Positions 1 to 10,299 of a stretch of DNA of 64,000 nt are shown piece by piece (position 1 is the first letter of the stretch; each line of letters starts with the position of its first letter). The stretch is taken from assembly GCA_019359355.1 (NCBI GenBank), contig JAHHHM010000004.1, positions 1 to 64,000 on the forward strand, given 5' to 3'. Both the position numbers and the translations under genes were made by a program. Under the pieces are notes generated by a model that saw only the letters and a program-made list of their open reading frames with translations, did no database searches and was not told the DNA's origin. This DNA is from Microcoleus vaginatus WJT46-NPBG5. GTDB lineage: Bacteria > Cyanobacteriota > Cyanobacteriia > Cyanobacteriales > Oscillatoriaceae.

Positions 1-42
1 GGTTTGGCAGAAATCATCGACGCTACAGAACAGTTCTTCTAG
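1..42 (+). CDS. Possible 3' end of an upstream gene (partial)
   Basis: Frame 1 is open from the first base to a TAG at 40-42 and reads GLAEIIDATEQFF. It may be the tail of a gene beginning outside the window, but thirteen codons are too few to identify it and an open stretch this short can occur by chance. Confidence 0.25.
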   Translation, partial: GLAEIIDATEQFF

Positions 43-220
43 ACTAAACATAGGGCAAGCAGAGGGATGAGAATTCAGCACTTTCAGCCTATCTGTTTTG
101 CCCCTCCCTTATCCCGAACTCACGTTTAATATTTTCTTAGCAAAGGGTAGGCAAACATAAAATAGGCTCCCTCGCTGGTATTGAGGAAGCCTGAGTTTTG
201 AGTAGTGAATGCTGAGTAGG

Positions 221-276
221 AGAGTGGGAGAGTGGGAGAGCATTCTATATTCCCCATGCCCCATGCCCCATGCCCC
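221..276. repeat. Short tandem repeats (STRR type)
   Basis: Two neighbouring micro-repeats lie just downstream of the GH57 gene: GAGAGTGG units (about 221-240) and four consecutive CCCCATG units (about 254-275). Heptamer-type STRRs like these are typical of intergenic DNA in filamentous cyanobacteria. The same GGGGCATG unit recurs at about 53399-53414, and a CCCCTAG version at about 38880-38900. Confidence 0.7.
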
Positions 277-278
277 TA

Positions 279-1868
279 TTACAGAGGCCGGTAGACGCGG
301 TAGTTGATGTTAGGGAAGATATTGTCGATTTCTTCAACTTTTTCTAACCAGCCGCTATCAATCTTGCCCATCTTGATTTCGTCGTAGAGCTTATTGAAGC
401 GCATCAGGTGTGAACGCGTCCGGCGCACGGCATAGGGCACCATCGTGCCGGTACGCATAATAAACGCCCAGTCAGAAGATTGAGCCAGTAGAACTTCCCG
501 CGCGGCTTGGTTAAGTGCTCGCCACTCCAGCTCATCTGCCGGCTCAAGCTTGCCCAGCTCAATCATCCGTTCTGCGGCTTTGTGCAAATGGGGATATACC
601 CAAGCATTCGTATCATTGAGCCAGTATTCATGGAAACCCTTATAACCCCAACTCGATTGGGAGGGGCGGGCGACTTGCTGATCGGGGTTCTCGCGCAGGT
701 AATCGGCCAAGTGAGTCATGCTGTATGTCCCTTGGTCATACCAACTCTTGCGGAACAGGTAATTGATAAACGAAGGGCCTTCATACCACCAGTGACCGAA
801 TAACTCAGCGTCGTAGGGTGAAACGATAATGGGGGGGCGCTGCATGATGCCGTGCAGGTGTTGCACTTGGCGTTCACGGTTGAACACAAAGTTGCCGGCG
901 TGTTCAGCCGTCTTTTCCCTTGCCCAGTAAGGATCGTAAAGGGCTTTATCTCCTAAACCCAGTCCTCGACCTGTGATCTTGTGGTACTTGATGCCAACGT
1001 TCTTCCGCTGGCCGTTGGGCATGATGTAGGGTTTGATGTAATCGTATTCCGCTTCCCAACCCAAGTCTTTGTAAAACTCCCGATATTCGGCGGCACCGGG
1101 ATAGCCGACTTCAGACGACCAAACTTGTTGTGAGGATTCATGATCGCGACCGAAGGCAGCGACGCCACACTCAGTATAGATGGGGGCGTAGGTGCCAAAG
1201 CGGGGGCGGGGACGTGCATAGAGGATGCCGTGGCCATCGGTGAGGAAATAACGCAAGCCGGCATCGGCAAGCATCCGTTCTAGCCCTTCGTAGTAGGCGC
1301 ATTCCGGCAGCCAAATTCCTCTTGGAGGCCGGCCAAAGTTTTCTTCGTAGTGTTCGCAGGCGACTTGAATTTGCGACCAAACTGCCTGGGGATACATTTT
1401 CATCAGCGGCAGGTAGCCGTGGGTGGCCCCGCAGGTGATGATTTCTAGGTTATTAGTGTCTGAGAACTGCTTGAAGGCGCTGACGAGGTCGCCTTTATGA
1501 TGCTCCCAATACTCGCGAGCTTCGTGAAACTCTGTGGCGTAGTGCTCGGCAAGGTAGCGGATATGGCCATTATGCTTGTTATGTTCGACTTCCTTCTCAG
1601 CCAGTTCTTCGAGTTTGGCCAAGTGCTCGTCGTAGCGTTCTTGTAGCAGTGGATCGCGCAGCATTGACACCAATGGCGGTGTCATGCTCATGGTTATTTT
1701 GAAGTCGATGCCGTCTTGCTTTAATCCTTCAAATACTCGCAGTAAAGGGATGTAGGTTTCTGTGATGGCTTCATATAGCCATTCTTCTTCTAATACATAA
1801 TCACTTTCCGGGTGTCGGACAAAGGGCAGATGGGCGTGTAGAACAAGGGCGAGGTAGCCAATAGCCAT
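279..1868 (-). CDS. GH57 1,4-alpha-glucan branching enzyme
   Basis: 529 residues, the usual size of GH57 (DUF1957) branching enzymes, which create alpha-1,6 branches in glycogen in the cytoplasm. The start MAIGYLALVLHAHLPFVRHPE is the family's conserved first strand with the HAHLPF motif. The presumed catalytic nucleophile is Glu189 in WLPECAY, and the acid/base is Asp353 in SPYDAELFGHWW; both sit where the characterised Thermus/Thermococcus enzymes have them. No signal peptide. It is divergent from the next gene. The product is well supported; a different GH57 transglycosylase activity (such as 4-alpha-glucanotransferase) is less likely because the length and motifs fit the branching-enzyme subgroup. 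Confidence 0.9.
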   Translation of the reverse strand: MAIGYLALVLHAHLPFVRHPESDYVLEEEWLYEAITETYIPLLRVFEGLKQDGIDFKITMSMTPPLVSMLRDPLLQERYDEHLAKLEELAEKEVEHNKHNGHIRYLAEHYATEFHEAREYWEHHKGDLVSAFKQFSDTNNLEIITCGATHGYLPLMKMYPQAVWSQIQVACEHYEENFGRPPRGIWLPECAYYEGLERMLADAGLRYFLTDGHGILYARPRPRFGTYAPIYTECGVAAFGRDHESSQQVWSSEVGYPGAAEYREFYKDLGWEAEYDYIKPYIMPNGQRKNVGIKYHKITGRGLGLGDKALYDPYWAREKTAEHAGNFVFNRERQVQHLHGIMQRPPIIVSPYDAELFGHWWYEGPSFINYLFRKSWYDQGTYSMTHLADYLRENPDQQVARPSQSSWGYKGFHEYWLNDTNAWVYPHLHKAAERMIELGKLEPADELEWRALNQAAREVLLAQSSDWAFIMRTGTMVPYAVRRTRSHLMRFNKLYDEIKMGKIDSGWLEKVEEIDNIFPNINYRVYRPL

Positions 1869-2191
1869 AAATTACTCAAGGATCGTGGTTAAATGCAGAA
1901 CCGATTAGGAGCCAAGGAATTTTACAATATTTAAAGATTTTAAGATGAAAGGGGAACTAAAGAGCGATCACCGGCTGAAATTTCATCTAAAAAATGTTTC
2001 TTAAGACAGATGACTCACTCTTAAATTGTAAGTGTTGTCAGCGAGGGATTTGCATCTATCAAATCAGAGGATAGCTAATAATATAAAATCCGATTAATTA
2101 ATGTAATTTAGAAAACAAAAAGCTGAGATCCTACCCAAGTAATGCTTGTAGCGATAAGACCAAATGTAAAACTCACTCATCCAAAATTGAT
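1869..2191. other. Intergenic region between divergent genes, AT-rich
   Basis: 323 bases between the divergently transcribed GH57 and EcsC-like genes, so promoters for both must lie here. It is clearly AT-rich (runs such as 2076-2125). I see no RNA gene, repeat or recognisable operator. Confidence 0.5.
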
Positions 2192-3472
2192 ATGAGCGAT
2201 AACCAGCAGCCAGCATTTGAGCAAAATCAACCGGCTTCTTCACCGACAGGTGATGGGATTCCCAATCGTAACAAGCCGGCAGACAAGTCCCGCAAAATTA
2301 CTGAGGTGCCGGCAGATTCATCTGAAGATGAAAAAAACTCGGTTTGGGAGTCTGTCACTGAGAAAGTAACCGACGTTGGAGGCACAATTGGCAATAAAGC
2401 ATCCCAGGCGGGGAAGGCAGTGGTGCAAACGGCTGCAAACGTAGGAGAAGCTATTGGAAACACGGCATCTCAAGCGGGTAAGGCGGTTGCCAATGCGGGA
2501 GAAGCCGCTGCCAAACAAACACAACAGATGTTTTCTCAAGCGGCGCAAGGTGCCGGGGTTGCAGTTGCTTTCGTGGGAGATAACCCGCTGTTGCGATATG
2601 CCACTCAGGTGTTGCAGGTGGATTGGTTGGTGAGAATTGTAGATCGCGTGGATGTGGTGAAAGCGCAGGAGGCAGTGCAACAGCTCAAGCAAAAACATCC
2701 AAATCAATCACCGAGTCAGATTGCCCATCGCTTGATGCTGGAGAAGTCGTTTTATGCCGGCGGAATTGGACTGGTGACGAGTTTGGTGCCTGGGGTGGCG
2801 GCGGCAACCTTGGGGGTTGATTTAATGACAACGACGCTGTTGCAGGCGGAAATGGTGTATCAAATCGCTGCCGCTTATGGGATGGATTTGCAAGATCCGG
2901 CACGGAAGGGAGAAGTTTTGGCAATTTTCGGGCTGGCGCTGGGCGGATCACGAGCAATTAAAGCCGGCTTGGGGTTGTTGCGGACATTACCGGCAGCCGG
3001 TGCGGCGATCGGTGCGAGTGCGAATGCGGTGATGTTGTATTCACTAGGCTATGCAGCGTGCCGGTTTTACGAAGCCAAGCAAAACCCACTCACTTCTAAG
3101 GAAACCCTCTCGGCAACTCAGGCGGAGAGCGAGAAATATCAAGAGGTGGCGCTAGCGCAACAAGCGATTATGGATGGCATTTTGGCCCACCTAATTTTAG
3201 CCGGCAATCCGGGGAAATCTCCCGAGGACATTGTGCCCGAATTGCAACCGCTCAACCTCAGTCCCGCTTCCCTGGCGGTCATTTCTACCCATTTGCAATC
3301 CCCCCAACCTTTAGAAGGACTGCTTGAGCGGCTTAATCGTGATTTTGCGGTAGCCTTGCTAGGGCAGTGCGACAGAATCGTTAAACTCGATCAAATTACT
3401 TCGCCGGCAGAAGTTGAAGTCATCGCCACCATTACAACAAAATTAAATACCAAAATTGATGTAATCCAGTAA
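2192..3472 (+). CDS. EcsC-like protein with LEA-like N-terminal repeats
   Basis: 426 residues. Residues 1-60 are polar and low-complexity. About 60-120 contain imperfect repeats of the type GxxIGNxASQAGKAVxxA, like the amphipathic 11-mer repeats of LEA-type proteins. From about 125 to 290 the sequence becomes globular and hydrophobic: FYAGGIGLVTSLVPG, then TLGVDLMTTTLLQAEMVYQIAAAYG and a Gly/Ala-rich helix near 250-285. This resembles EcsC-family proteins (membrane-associated, function poorly known). The last 110 residues are helical, with no motif I know. Start: ATG at 2192. The repeat plus EcsC-like architecture hints at membrane or stress association, but that is inference; no enzymatic residues are recognisable. 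Confidence 0.65.
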   Translation: MSDNQQPAFEQNQPASSPTGDGIPNRNKPADKSRKITEVPADSSEDEKNSVWESVTEKVTDVGGTIGNKASQAGKAVVQTAANVGEAIGNTASQAGKAVANAGEAAAKQTQQMFSQAAQGAGVAVAFVGDNPLLRYATQVLQVDWLVRIVDRVDVVKAQEAVQQLKQKHPNQSPSQIAHRLMLEKSFYAGGIGLVTSLVPGVAAATLGVDLMTTTLLQAEMVYQIAAAYGMDLQDPARKGEVLAIFGLALGGSRAIKAGLGLLRTLPAAGAAIGASANAVMLYSLGYAACRFYEAKQNPLTSKETLSATQAESEKYQEVALAQQAIMDGILAHLILAGNPGKSPEDIVPELQPLNLSPASLAVISTHLQSPQPLEGLLERLNRDFAVALLGQCDRIVKLDQITSPAEVEVIATITTKLNTKIDVIQ

Positions 3473-3689
3473 CTACACGGATGCGAAGCCTTGAGGGCAG
3501 ATGGGCACAATAAGGGAGAGTGAAGAGTTAAGTTTGAAATGTGAAGGGTTAAGCAATTTCTCCTTAGCCCCTGCAAGCGCACTCCTCTTCCTTTAAGCCT
3601 CTGTCCTGCACTGCCGGCTACTTGCTCGGCAATCAGGGATGAGGAGTATTTAAAAAACGTAAGGATAACCTTAGTGTTGCGGTAGTCCT

Positions 3690-3893
3690 ATGCAAACTCA
3701 AGCGCATTTACCCGAATCTAATCTCGATCAGGTCATCAAGAAAATTTTTACGTCTTACCGGATTACACGCGCCGATCAACAATTATTTATGAAGACGCTG
3801 CTATCCAAGGACAAACTCACGCCGCAAGAGCAAGAGCAGATCGACCGTGTGTTCGACGCCTTACGCAGAGGGTTGCTCAGAGTTGTCGATTAA
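3690..3893 (+). CDS. Conserved 67-residue cyanobacterial protein, copy 1
   Basis: 67 residues, acidic/basic, no membrane segment. The pattern is I..I...YRITRADQQLFMKTLLS, then LTPQEQEQIDRVFDALRRGLLRVVD. A second gene of identical length at 51771-51977 shares the whole layout (IT.A....L...LL, then T.E...QI.R.FD....G.L...D), so the two are paralogs. Small proteins of this kind are common in cyanobacteria. The predicted fold is two or three helices. Function unknown. ATG at 3690 is the only plausible start. It follows the EcsC-like gene after 217 bases, so co-transcription is uncertain. Confidence 0.8.
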   Translation: MQTQAHLPESNLDQVIKKIFTSYRITRADQQLFMKTLLSKDKLTPQEQEQIDRVFDALRRGLLRVVD

Positions 3894-4369
3894 ACGTGCC
3901 GGTTTCTATTAAACTATCGGCGCTTAAATTTGCTGGAAAGTTCAAGGGGTTTGTGACAGAGTTGGTTGTTTTCCACAGCGCTGCGTTAAATTTTTAGGGG
4001 AATATTTTTGAGGCTGCAAGCAAACGGTTACTCTTTCTTTTTGAAGCGAGTACAATTGCAGCCGGCACTCTTATTTTTTTCTCAGTCCATTTGAGCGTAA
4101 AGTGTGAGATTGATGTTAAATAGACTTGATAATTTTTTTAACCGCAGATAAACGCAGGTGATAGTGTACAGTGCCGGCAGGCATATACAGATAGGGAGAT
4201 AAAATTATAAAATGTATGACATTAATCATACAAAGTAAAAAATAACTTAAAGCTTAATCCAGCAAGATTAACACAAAAAACTAGGGGCAAATATATGGAT
4301 AGCCCCTTGAAAACATTAGAACCAGCTAATAAGCGAACTCAACAGCTTTTTAGGCAACTGCGGTATCCC
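3894..4369. other. Intergenic region, no gene recognised
   Basis: 476 bases, strongly AT-rich between about 4070 and 4300. A 33-codon ATG ORF at 4294-4395 has no Shine-Dalgarno sequence and no recognisable product, so it is not called. No RNA gene or strong hairpin was seen. Confidence 0.4.
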
Positions 4370-4552
4370 TCAATAGCAGCGATATTTATAGACTGATATG
4401 GTTAACGACAGCAAAAGCGCTGTCCACATCCACTGTGGAATGCCTTCTAAAACCCCAAACACTTCAGGGAGTACAAGACCTAACATTGCCATTATGTAAG
4501 CCGTTGCGATAGTGGCAAGCACAGGGGTGAAAATGCTAATCACTTCTCTCAT
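4370..4552 (-). CDS. Small two-helix membrane protein
   Basis: 60 residues with two hydrophobic segments (about 8-30 and 38-55) separated by a short acidic/Gly loop. It ends in the basic, aromatic tail YKYRCY. An AAAGGAG ribosome-binding site lies about 12 bases before the ATG, which favours a real gene. No family is recognised. Small hydrophobic proteins of this sort can be subunits, stress peptides or toxins; nothing here decides between them. Confidence 0.45.
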   Translation of the reverse strand: MREVISIFTPVLATIATAYIMAMLGLVLPEVFGVLEGIPQWMWTALLLSLTISVYKYRCY

Positions 4553-4776
4553 CGTTTATTAAATCTCCTTTGGCTATTGTGTGGGACAACGCTCTTGCCA
4601 GTATCTGGCGGTTTTCTATTTCACGTCCTTCTTTCGATATTGTCAACAATTTTACATAAAAATCCATACCTGGTGTGGCAATTTCTAGTCTGGGTATGTT
4701 AAATTCGGCAATTTGGCAACCAGGCTAGAGGCACCAAGATCGATTAAGAAAGAAGAAATTGAACGTCAAATCGGCT

Positions 4777-7700
4777 TTATAATAATGCCTCACCGATCAG
4801 GGTAAAAGCGGCCCAGTCTTTGGGATTGGGGTATTGTTGCATCGTGGTAAGCATGGCGCTGCGGAGGGCTTGGGCTTTGTCACGATTTTGCAGCAGATGC
4901 CGGTAAAATTCAGTCATTAAGGATGCGGTTGGGGCGTCTGGAACCGCCCACAGAGAGACAATTGTGCTAGGCACACCGGCAGCAATCAAAGCCCGAGATA
5001 ACCCAATCACCCCATCGCCGGTGATGCGTCCCCCAGCCGTATCACAAGCACTGAGGACGACTAAATCGGCATTAAGTTTCAGCTGTAAAATTTCACCGGC
5101 ACTGAGCAAACCCGTATCCCCCTTAGAAGGGGCGAGTGCAATTGCCCCCGGTACGCCCGATCCTTGAAAATCATCGAGTAAGCCGTGGGTTGCTAAATGA
5201 ATCAGCCGCGCGGCAGGCATTTGTTTCGTAATTGCCTCCTTCGTGGCAGCAGCGCCGGTGATTGCTTGAGTGTTAAGCATTTGAGCAATTGCCAAGGCTT
5301 CCCGTTCTGCCCCTGGTAAACTGGATAACTGCTGGGGTGGATCTCCTAGTTTCAAGGAAATGCTCGGCATCGTGGGATTGCCGACAACCAGGGTATTTGT
5401 CCCTGAAATTTGTTGCTGTTGCTGGTGGGTTAAATCCAGCACTTGAATCGCCGGCGCTATGACAATTGTGTGTTTTTCAATCAGGTATTTGCCGGCTTGA
5501 TCTTGTAGCGCGGAGAAAGGAACTAGAAATAGTTGTTTTTGCGGGATAAACATCACACGGGCTTCTGGATCTGCCGGCAAAATATCCGCAATCGGTGAAA
5601 TCAGTAACTGATGAAGTTGTTGCAACCGATTTGCTTGCTCAGTTTCACTCACCCTCGCAATGGTTCCCAAACCGCGACCCCGAACACCTATAGATTCTCG
5701 GCTGTTAGTAACAAGTTGGGAAAGAGACGTATTTTGCTGCTGCCATAAAGGTTTCAGATCGCTTCGTCGAAATGCCACTTCACCTGTCGGCTTAACCACC
5801 CAAATATATAATTCTGATTCTTGATAACTTTGCTTATTTTTAACGTTGAAATCATCATAAATAATAGAATATTCAACGAGCGTCGCATTTTGCTGTTTAG
5901 CAATTTGTTTAATTTGCTCAATATTCGGCGGCGCAATTTGAACGGCAGTTTCAGGAGATAGCCGGCCTGCCAGTAGTTCTACAAATGCCCTAGCCCGCCC
6001 CCGCTCTGCCATTTCCAATGCTTCTTCGGGTTTATTTTGAGCGATTAAGACTTGTTCTAAAGTCGTGTAAGTATTTCTTTGGGTTTCAAAAATTGACACT
6101 TTAAACGCATCATTATCTTTTAAACCGGCTCTGAGAGATTCTAAAACTTGAATGCCGGCACGCAGCGTTTTTTCGGCTTCAGGTAAATTTCCCGAACGAA
6201 ACAGTGACAACCCCAAATTATTTAAGATAGAGCCTTCTGAAATCGGGTTTTTAATCTTTCTAACAATCTCCAAACTCTGCCGGTCATATTCTATGGCTTT
6301 CCCATAATCATTAAGGAAATGATAAGCCAGTCCCAAACTTCCTAATGCCTTTGCTTCCCCCAGACGATCACCAACTTCCCGCGCCACCGCCAAACGCTGC
6401 TTATAGTAATTAATAGCTTGGGCGTACTCGCTCTGGTCATTGTAAACAAGACCGATCTGTCCCAAGGCCGTCCCCTCTGCGCTGTGATCGCCAATTTCTT
6501 TAGCAATCGCCAGTTGTTCCTCGTGGTAATCAATCGCTTTAGCATACTCGCCTATCTGGCGGTAAACAATTCCCAAATTTCCCAGCGCGTTTCCCTGCCC
6601 ATTGCGATCGCCAATTTCCTTAGCAATCGCTAAGTGTTGGTTGTGATTTTCAATCGCTTTGGCATACTCACCCACCATAGAATAAACTGTTCCAAGATTG
6701 CCCAATATTGTTGCCTCTTCCTGGCGGGCGCTTAGGGATTGCATAATTGATAAAGTCTGTTCATATTGTTCAATTGCCTTGGCATACTCGCCTAAATCTT
6801 GGTAAGCAATTGCCAGATTTCCCAGAGCACTACCCTCACTTGAAGGACTGCGGATTTCTCGTGCAATGCTCAAACTTTGTTGGTATAAATCAATTGCCTG
6901 AGTTACGTCACCTTGATCATGGTAAACAGTTCCCAACAAGTTAAGCGTCGTTGCCTCACCACTGCGATCGCCAATTTCTCTTGAGATGATTAAAGTCTGC
7001 CGGTAAAATTCTATTGCCTTGGGATAGTTACTTTGTGCTTTGTAGGCACGTCCCAAATTTCCCAAAGTATTCGCTTCTCCCAGTCGATTTTTGATGGATT
7101 GAAAGATCGCTAAACTTTCCTCATACATTTCAATCGCCTTGGGATAATTACTCAGTGCATAATAATTATCACCTAAGTTAGATAAAACGCTACCTTCTCC
7201 TCCCCGATTGCCAATTTCCCGCATAATCATGAGCGTCTGCTCGTTATTTTCAATTGCTTTGGTATAATTGCCAAAATTATTGTAAACAACTGCAAGATTG
7301 CCCAGCGCATTCGCTTCTCCCAGCCGATCTTTGAGTTCTCGTGCGAACGCTAAACTCTGCTCGTAAACCTCAATAGCTTTAGCATAGTCTCCCAAATTTT
7401 TATAAACATTTCCCAGATCATTAAGTGCCGATCCCTCACCCAATTTATCTCCAAGCTTGCGTGCCAGAGCTAAATCTTGTTCGTGATACTCCATTGCCTT
7501 TTCATAATTGCCTAAATCGTTGTAAGCAATTCCTAAATTTCCTAGAGCGTATTGTTGCCCTTTTAGATCATTGATTTCTTGGGCAATTACTAAACTTTGC
7601 TGATAGTATTCAATCGCTTTATTGTAGTTACTAATACTGTAGTAAGCTGCTCCGAGGTTGCCTAAAGTCCATACCTCTCCCTGTCGGTTTTTAAGTTGCC

Positions 7701-7953
7701 GATAGATAATGAGTGCTTGCTGCCAAGATTCAATTGCCGGTTCAACTTGATTAGCTTCTAACTGCTGAGCACCTTGCTTCAAAAGTTGTGATGCTTCTGC
7801 TTCCCGGTTATTAGGAGTTTGCGTTAAAACCGTACCATTTTGAAGTTTTAACTTTGAATTTGGGGTTAATTGAGCGCTCAGCGATTCAGGATTGAGCGTA
7901 AGAGTAGATAGAAGAGTGATGAGGGCGCTACAAACTATTTTTTGGGATTGCAT
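4777..7953 (-). CDS. TPR-CHAT protein (caspase-like, secreted or periplasmic)
   Basis: 1058 residues. A hydrophobic N-terminus (residues 5-27, ending near LSAQ) looks like a Sec signal peptide. About 14 forty-residue TPR units follow (residues 60-640, consensus GEA.ALGNLG..Y...G.Y.KAIE.Y.Q.L.I.REI.D). The last 350 residues are a CHAT domain, a caspase-clan (CD) protease domain; His923 in LIHLATHG and Cys970 in VVLSACDTAGG form the expected His-Cys dyad, so it is probably active. In other systems CHAT proteases are activated by partner or target binding through their TPRs; the substrate here is unknown. It lies 153 bases downstream of another caspase-family gene on the same strand, so the two may form one transcription unit. 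The TPR units are similar enough at DNA level to recombine, and repeat number probably varies between strains. Confidence 0.88.
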   Translation of the reverse strand: MQSQKIVCSALITLLSTLTLNPESLSAQLTPNSKLKLQNGTVLTQTPNNREAEASQLLKQGAQQLEANQVEPAIESWQQALIIYRQLKNRQGEVWTLGNLGAAYYSISNYNKAIEYYQQSLVIAQEINDLKGQQYALGNLGIAYNDLGNYEKAMEYHEQDLALARKLGDKLGEGSALNDLGNVYKNLGDYAKAIEVYEQSLAFARELKDRLGEANALGNLAVVYNNFGNYTKAIENNEQTLMIMREIGNRGGEGSVLSNLGDNYYALSNYPKAIEMYEESLAIFQSIKNRLGEANTLGNLGRAYKAQSNYPKAIEFYRQTLIISREIGDRSGEATTLNLLGTVYHDQGDVTQAIDLYQQSLSIAREIRSPSSEGSALGNLAIAYQDLGEYAKAIEQYEQTLSIMQSLSARQEEATILGNLGTVYSMVGEYAKAIENHNQHLAIAKEIGDRNGQGNALGNLGIVYRQIGEYAKAIDYHEEQLAIAKEIGDHSAEGTALGQIGLVYNDQSEYAQAINYYKQRLAVAREVGDRLGEAKALGSLGLAYHFLNDYGKAIEYDRQSLEIVRKIKNPISEGSILNNLGLSLFRSGNLPEAEKTLRAGIQVLESLRAGLKDNDAFKVSIFETQRNTYTTLEQVLIAQNKPEEALEMAERGRARAFVELLAGRLSPETAVQIAPPNIEQIKQIAKQQNATLVEYSIIYDDFNVKNKQSYQESELYIWVVKPTGEVAFRRSDLKPLWQQQNTSLSQLVTNSRESIGVRGRGLGTIARVSETEQANRLQQLHQLLISPIADILPADPEARVMFIPQKQLFLVPFSALQDQAGKYLIEKHTIVIAPAIQVLDLTHQQQQQISGTNTLVVGNPTMPSISLKLGDPPQQLSSLPGAEREALAIAQMLNTQAITGAAATKEAITKQMPAARLIHLATHGLLDDFQGSGVPGAIALAPSKGDTGLLSAGEILQLKLNADLVVLSACDTAGGRITGDGVIGLSRALIAAGVPSTIVSLWAVPDAPTASLMTEFYRHLLQNRDKAQALRSAMLTTMQQYPNPKDWAAFTLIGEALL

Positions 7954-8106
7954 ATAGAAGTTAATCTTTAAAGATGTAAGAGCAAAGCATTCATTAAAAA
8001 TGCGTAAAAACCTTGAATTTTCAATTTATTCTAGATACACCTTAACTCATCTGTTGACCGTTAGGCATAGGCAGATAAATCTATTTTTTTGGCAGGAATT
8101 TATAGT

Positions 8107-10299
8107 TTAAACGACTTCAAAGGTGATTGAAAGTGCTGCCATTTGGGTTGTATCGATGCCACGAACGGCAGGATTAATTGCCGCCGGCAGACCGCGACTG
8201 GTTTCTCCTAAGTCATCTAGTAAATCGCCCATCACTTCCGCCGGCTGATTTAAAGCTACCGGACCTCGTGATACTCCTGTTTGGGAGGATAATTGACGTA
8301 ATGCCTGTAGGGCTTTTCGCAGGGGAAAACTGCTGGCGACAATTAACACTTCAGTCATCCCCTTGGGTTCCTGGGTAATCAGTTTGAATCCATCTTTATT
8401 TGCATCGGGAATTGCCAGAGTTTGGCCGGCACTCACCCGTGTTACGTCATCAGATGCCGTCCACTGATTAGGAAAAACAACTGAAATTCCACCGCTAGAA
8501 TCAATCACCAATACACTCAGATAAAGATCACGGGATTCTTTATTCTCGATTTGAAATTGAATCGCTGTTTGTAATGGCAATTGTGTGACGGTTGATGCAA
8601 CCTTTGGCTTAACATTGTTTTGTCCCCCACCCCGCGCTGTGAATGACTGCGCCAAAACTTGGCTTTGATTTTCTGGTGTCATGGAGACCACTAAATTTAG
8701 CCGCGAGGAATTACTATTCAGGGTGAGTTTGACAATTCGGGCAGCGAGGAGTGATTTGAGTTTAGCTTGCAACCGGCTCACTGCAGCACTCACCGGCTCA
8801 CCGGCAGCCCCAAAGGAATCAGGAATCACTTCCAAACTGGGGGAAAATAAGCCAATACTGTCTACAACTGGAAGATTCAGAATTTTCCTGGACTGTAACT
8901 CTTGGCGATACGTGCCGGTCATTCGCCCTAAAATGTAGTGAACCTCTTTTTGTTGCACCGGCACGACTTCAATGCGTCTGATTGCGTCTAGCGCTTGTTT
9001 GGCGCTGCCGGCATCGTTACCGAGAGACAGATCCAAACCGATGCGAAGATTCACATCGCTGGGAATTCCTCGTGCACGTTCCTGCAATAATGAGCCGAGT
9101 TGGGCGTTTTGCAGCAATTTTCCCCGCCCTATCAATCCATTTCGAGATTCTAGCTGCACCAGTCCTTGTTCGCCGCCACGGGCGTCCATAACGGTGAGAA
9201 CCGCCCCTTTCCCAAATGCGGCAAGGCTTTGGGGATCGAGTCCTCCCAGCCATAAAGTAGCTTGATCGCCACTAACGTTGGTGACAACTGCTTCTGCCGG
9301 CTGCGTTTGCCGGTTGATAAAATACAAAGGTTTGTTATCGTTACCGCTTCCTGGTTTAACTTCAAATATCGGTTCTTGCCGGCTGAAGGAAAGCTGTGTG
9401 GTACTGCGGGCAATATTCGGAACTGCGCTGGCAAATGCTTCACTGCCAGTTTGCTGCCAGAGATATTGCGTCATTAAATAAGTAAATGCGCCGGCGAAAA
9501 AGTCGCTGAAGGGCGCATCGGCGGCTAATTGATTGCGTTTTGTAGAAGCAATTACTGCACCTTTTGCGATGCCGGCGCGACGCTGTTTGATAAATTCTTC
9601 AGGAGAAAGATTCAGCCGTGAAAGCCATTGTTGTTGATATTCAAACTCAGCCGGACTGGCTTCGAGTTGTCTGCCGCCATCACGGGATCTCACCCGGAAA
9701 TTCCCCCGTGTCCCCCCGCCAGAGTGACAGCTATCGAGCACTGCCGTCACATTTTCTGTTTGCAATGCCGACATTAATAAAAATAGCGTGTGCCCCATAA
9801 TGTCTTGCACAGCGCCGCCTTTCACGGGATAATCGGGCGGCAGTTTACTATCTGCCGGCACAAAGGTACTATTCAAACCATCGGGATAATCTTTATCTGG
9901 ATCAACGACTTGAGAACCATGTCCAGAGTAGTGAAATACCACCACATCTCCCGGTTTAGCTTGTTTAATTAAATGTTCTTCAAAGGCCTCTAAAATGCCG
10001 GTTCGTGTGGCTTGCGCGTCTGTTAGCGTCAGGATATCCTTCGGATTGAAACCAAATCGGTAAGTTAGGAGTTGGCGCTGTAATTCTACATCCGTGACGC
10101 AGCCTTGTAAATTTGAAAACCCGGCATCTTCAGCATATTGATTAATTCCCACCAGCAAGGCAAGTTTTCGCGGGGTGCTTTGAGCCAACAATTGACCCAT
10201 TTTGTCGCCTTGCTGCTGTATATCTAGCTGGCTCAAACCTAAACTTGTGAGAAAAGAGCCGGTGAATTGTAAAAACTGACGGCGCTTGATGCGGGACAT
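8107..10299 (-). CDS. Tat-exported caspase-family protein (orthocaspase-like) with DUF4384-like tail
   Basis: 730 residues. The N-terminus MSRIKRRQFLQFTGSFLTSLGLSQ has a twin-arginine (RRQFLQF) export signal. Residues 43-330 are a peptidase C14 p20-like domain, with His127 in FHYSGHGSQV and Cys191 in VLDSCHSGGGTRG forming the catalytic dyad. The C-terminal half (about 420-700) includes a DUF4384-like stretch, YLSVLVIDSSGGISVVFPN. Cyanobacterial orthocaspases cleave after Arg/Lys and have been linked to stress responses; this one is predicted to act outside the cytoplasm. The start is well placed: an AGGAGG site precedes the ATG by a few bases. The TPR-CHAT gene follows on the same strand, and the neighbourhood suggests a shared role, which is inference. 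Confidence 0.88.
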   Translation of the reverse strand: MSRIKRRQFLQFTGSFLTSLGLSQLDIQQQGDKMGQLLAQSTPRKLALLVGINQYAEDAGFSNLQGCVTDVELQRQLLTYRFGFNPKDILTLTDAQATRTGILEAFEEHLIKQAKPGDVVVFHYSGHGSQVVDPDKDYPDGLNSTFVPADSKLPPDYPVKGGAVQDIMGHTLFLLMSALQTENVTAVLDSCHSGGGTRGNFRVRSRDGGRQLEASPAEFEYQQQWLSRLNLSPEEFIKQRRAGIAKGAVIASTKRNQLAADAPFSDFFAGAFTYLMTQYLWQQTGSEAFASAVPNIARSTTQLSFSRQEPIFEVKPGSGNDNKPLYFINRQTQPAEAVVTNVSGDQATLWLGGLDPQSLAAFGKGAVLTVMDARGGEQGLVQLESRNGLIGRGKLLQNAQLGSLLQERARGIPSDVNLRIGLDLSLGNDAGSAKQALDAIRRIEVVPVQQKEVHYILGRMTGTYRQELQSRKILNLPVVDSIGLFSPSLEVIPDSFGAAGEPVSAAVSRLQAKLKSLLAARIVKLTLNSNSSRLNLVVSMTPENQSQVLAQSFTARGGGQNNVKPKVASTVTQLPLQTAIQFQIENKESRDLYLSVLVIDSSGGISVVFPNQWTASDDVTRVSAGQTLAIPDANKDGFKLITQEPKGMTEVLIVASSFPLRKALQALRQLSSQTGVSRGPVALNQPAEVMGDLLDDLGETSRGLPAAINPAVRGIDTTQMAALSITFEVV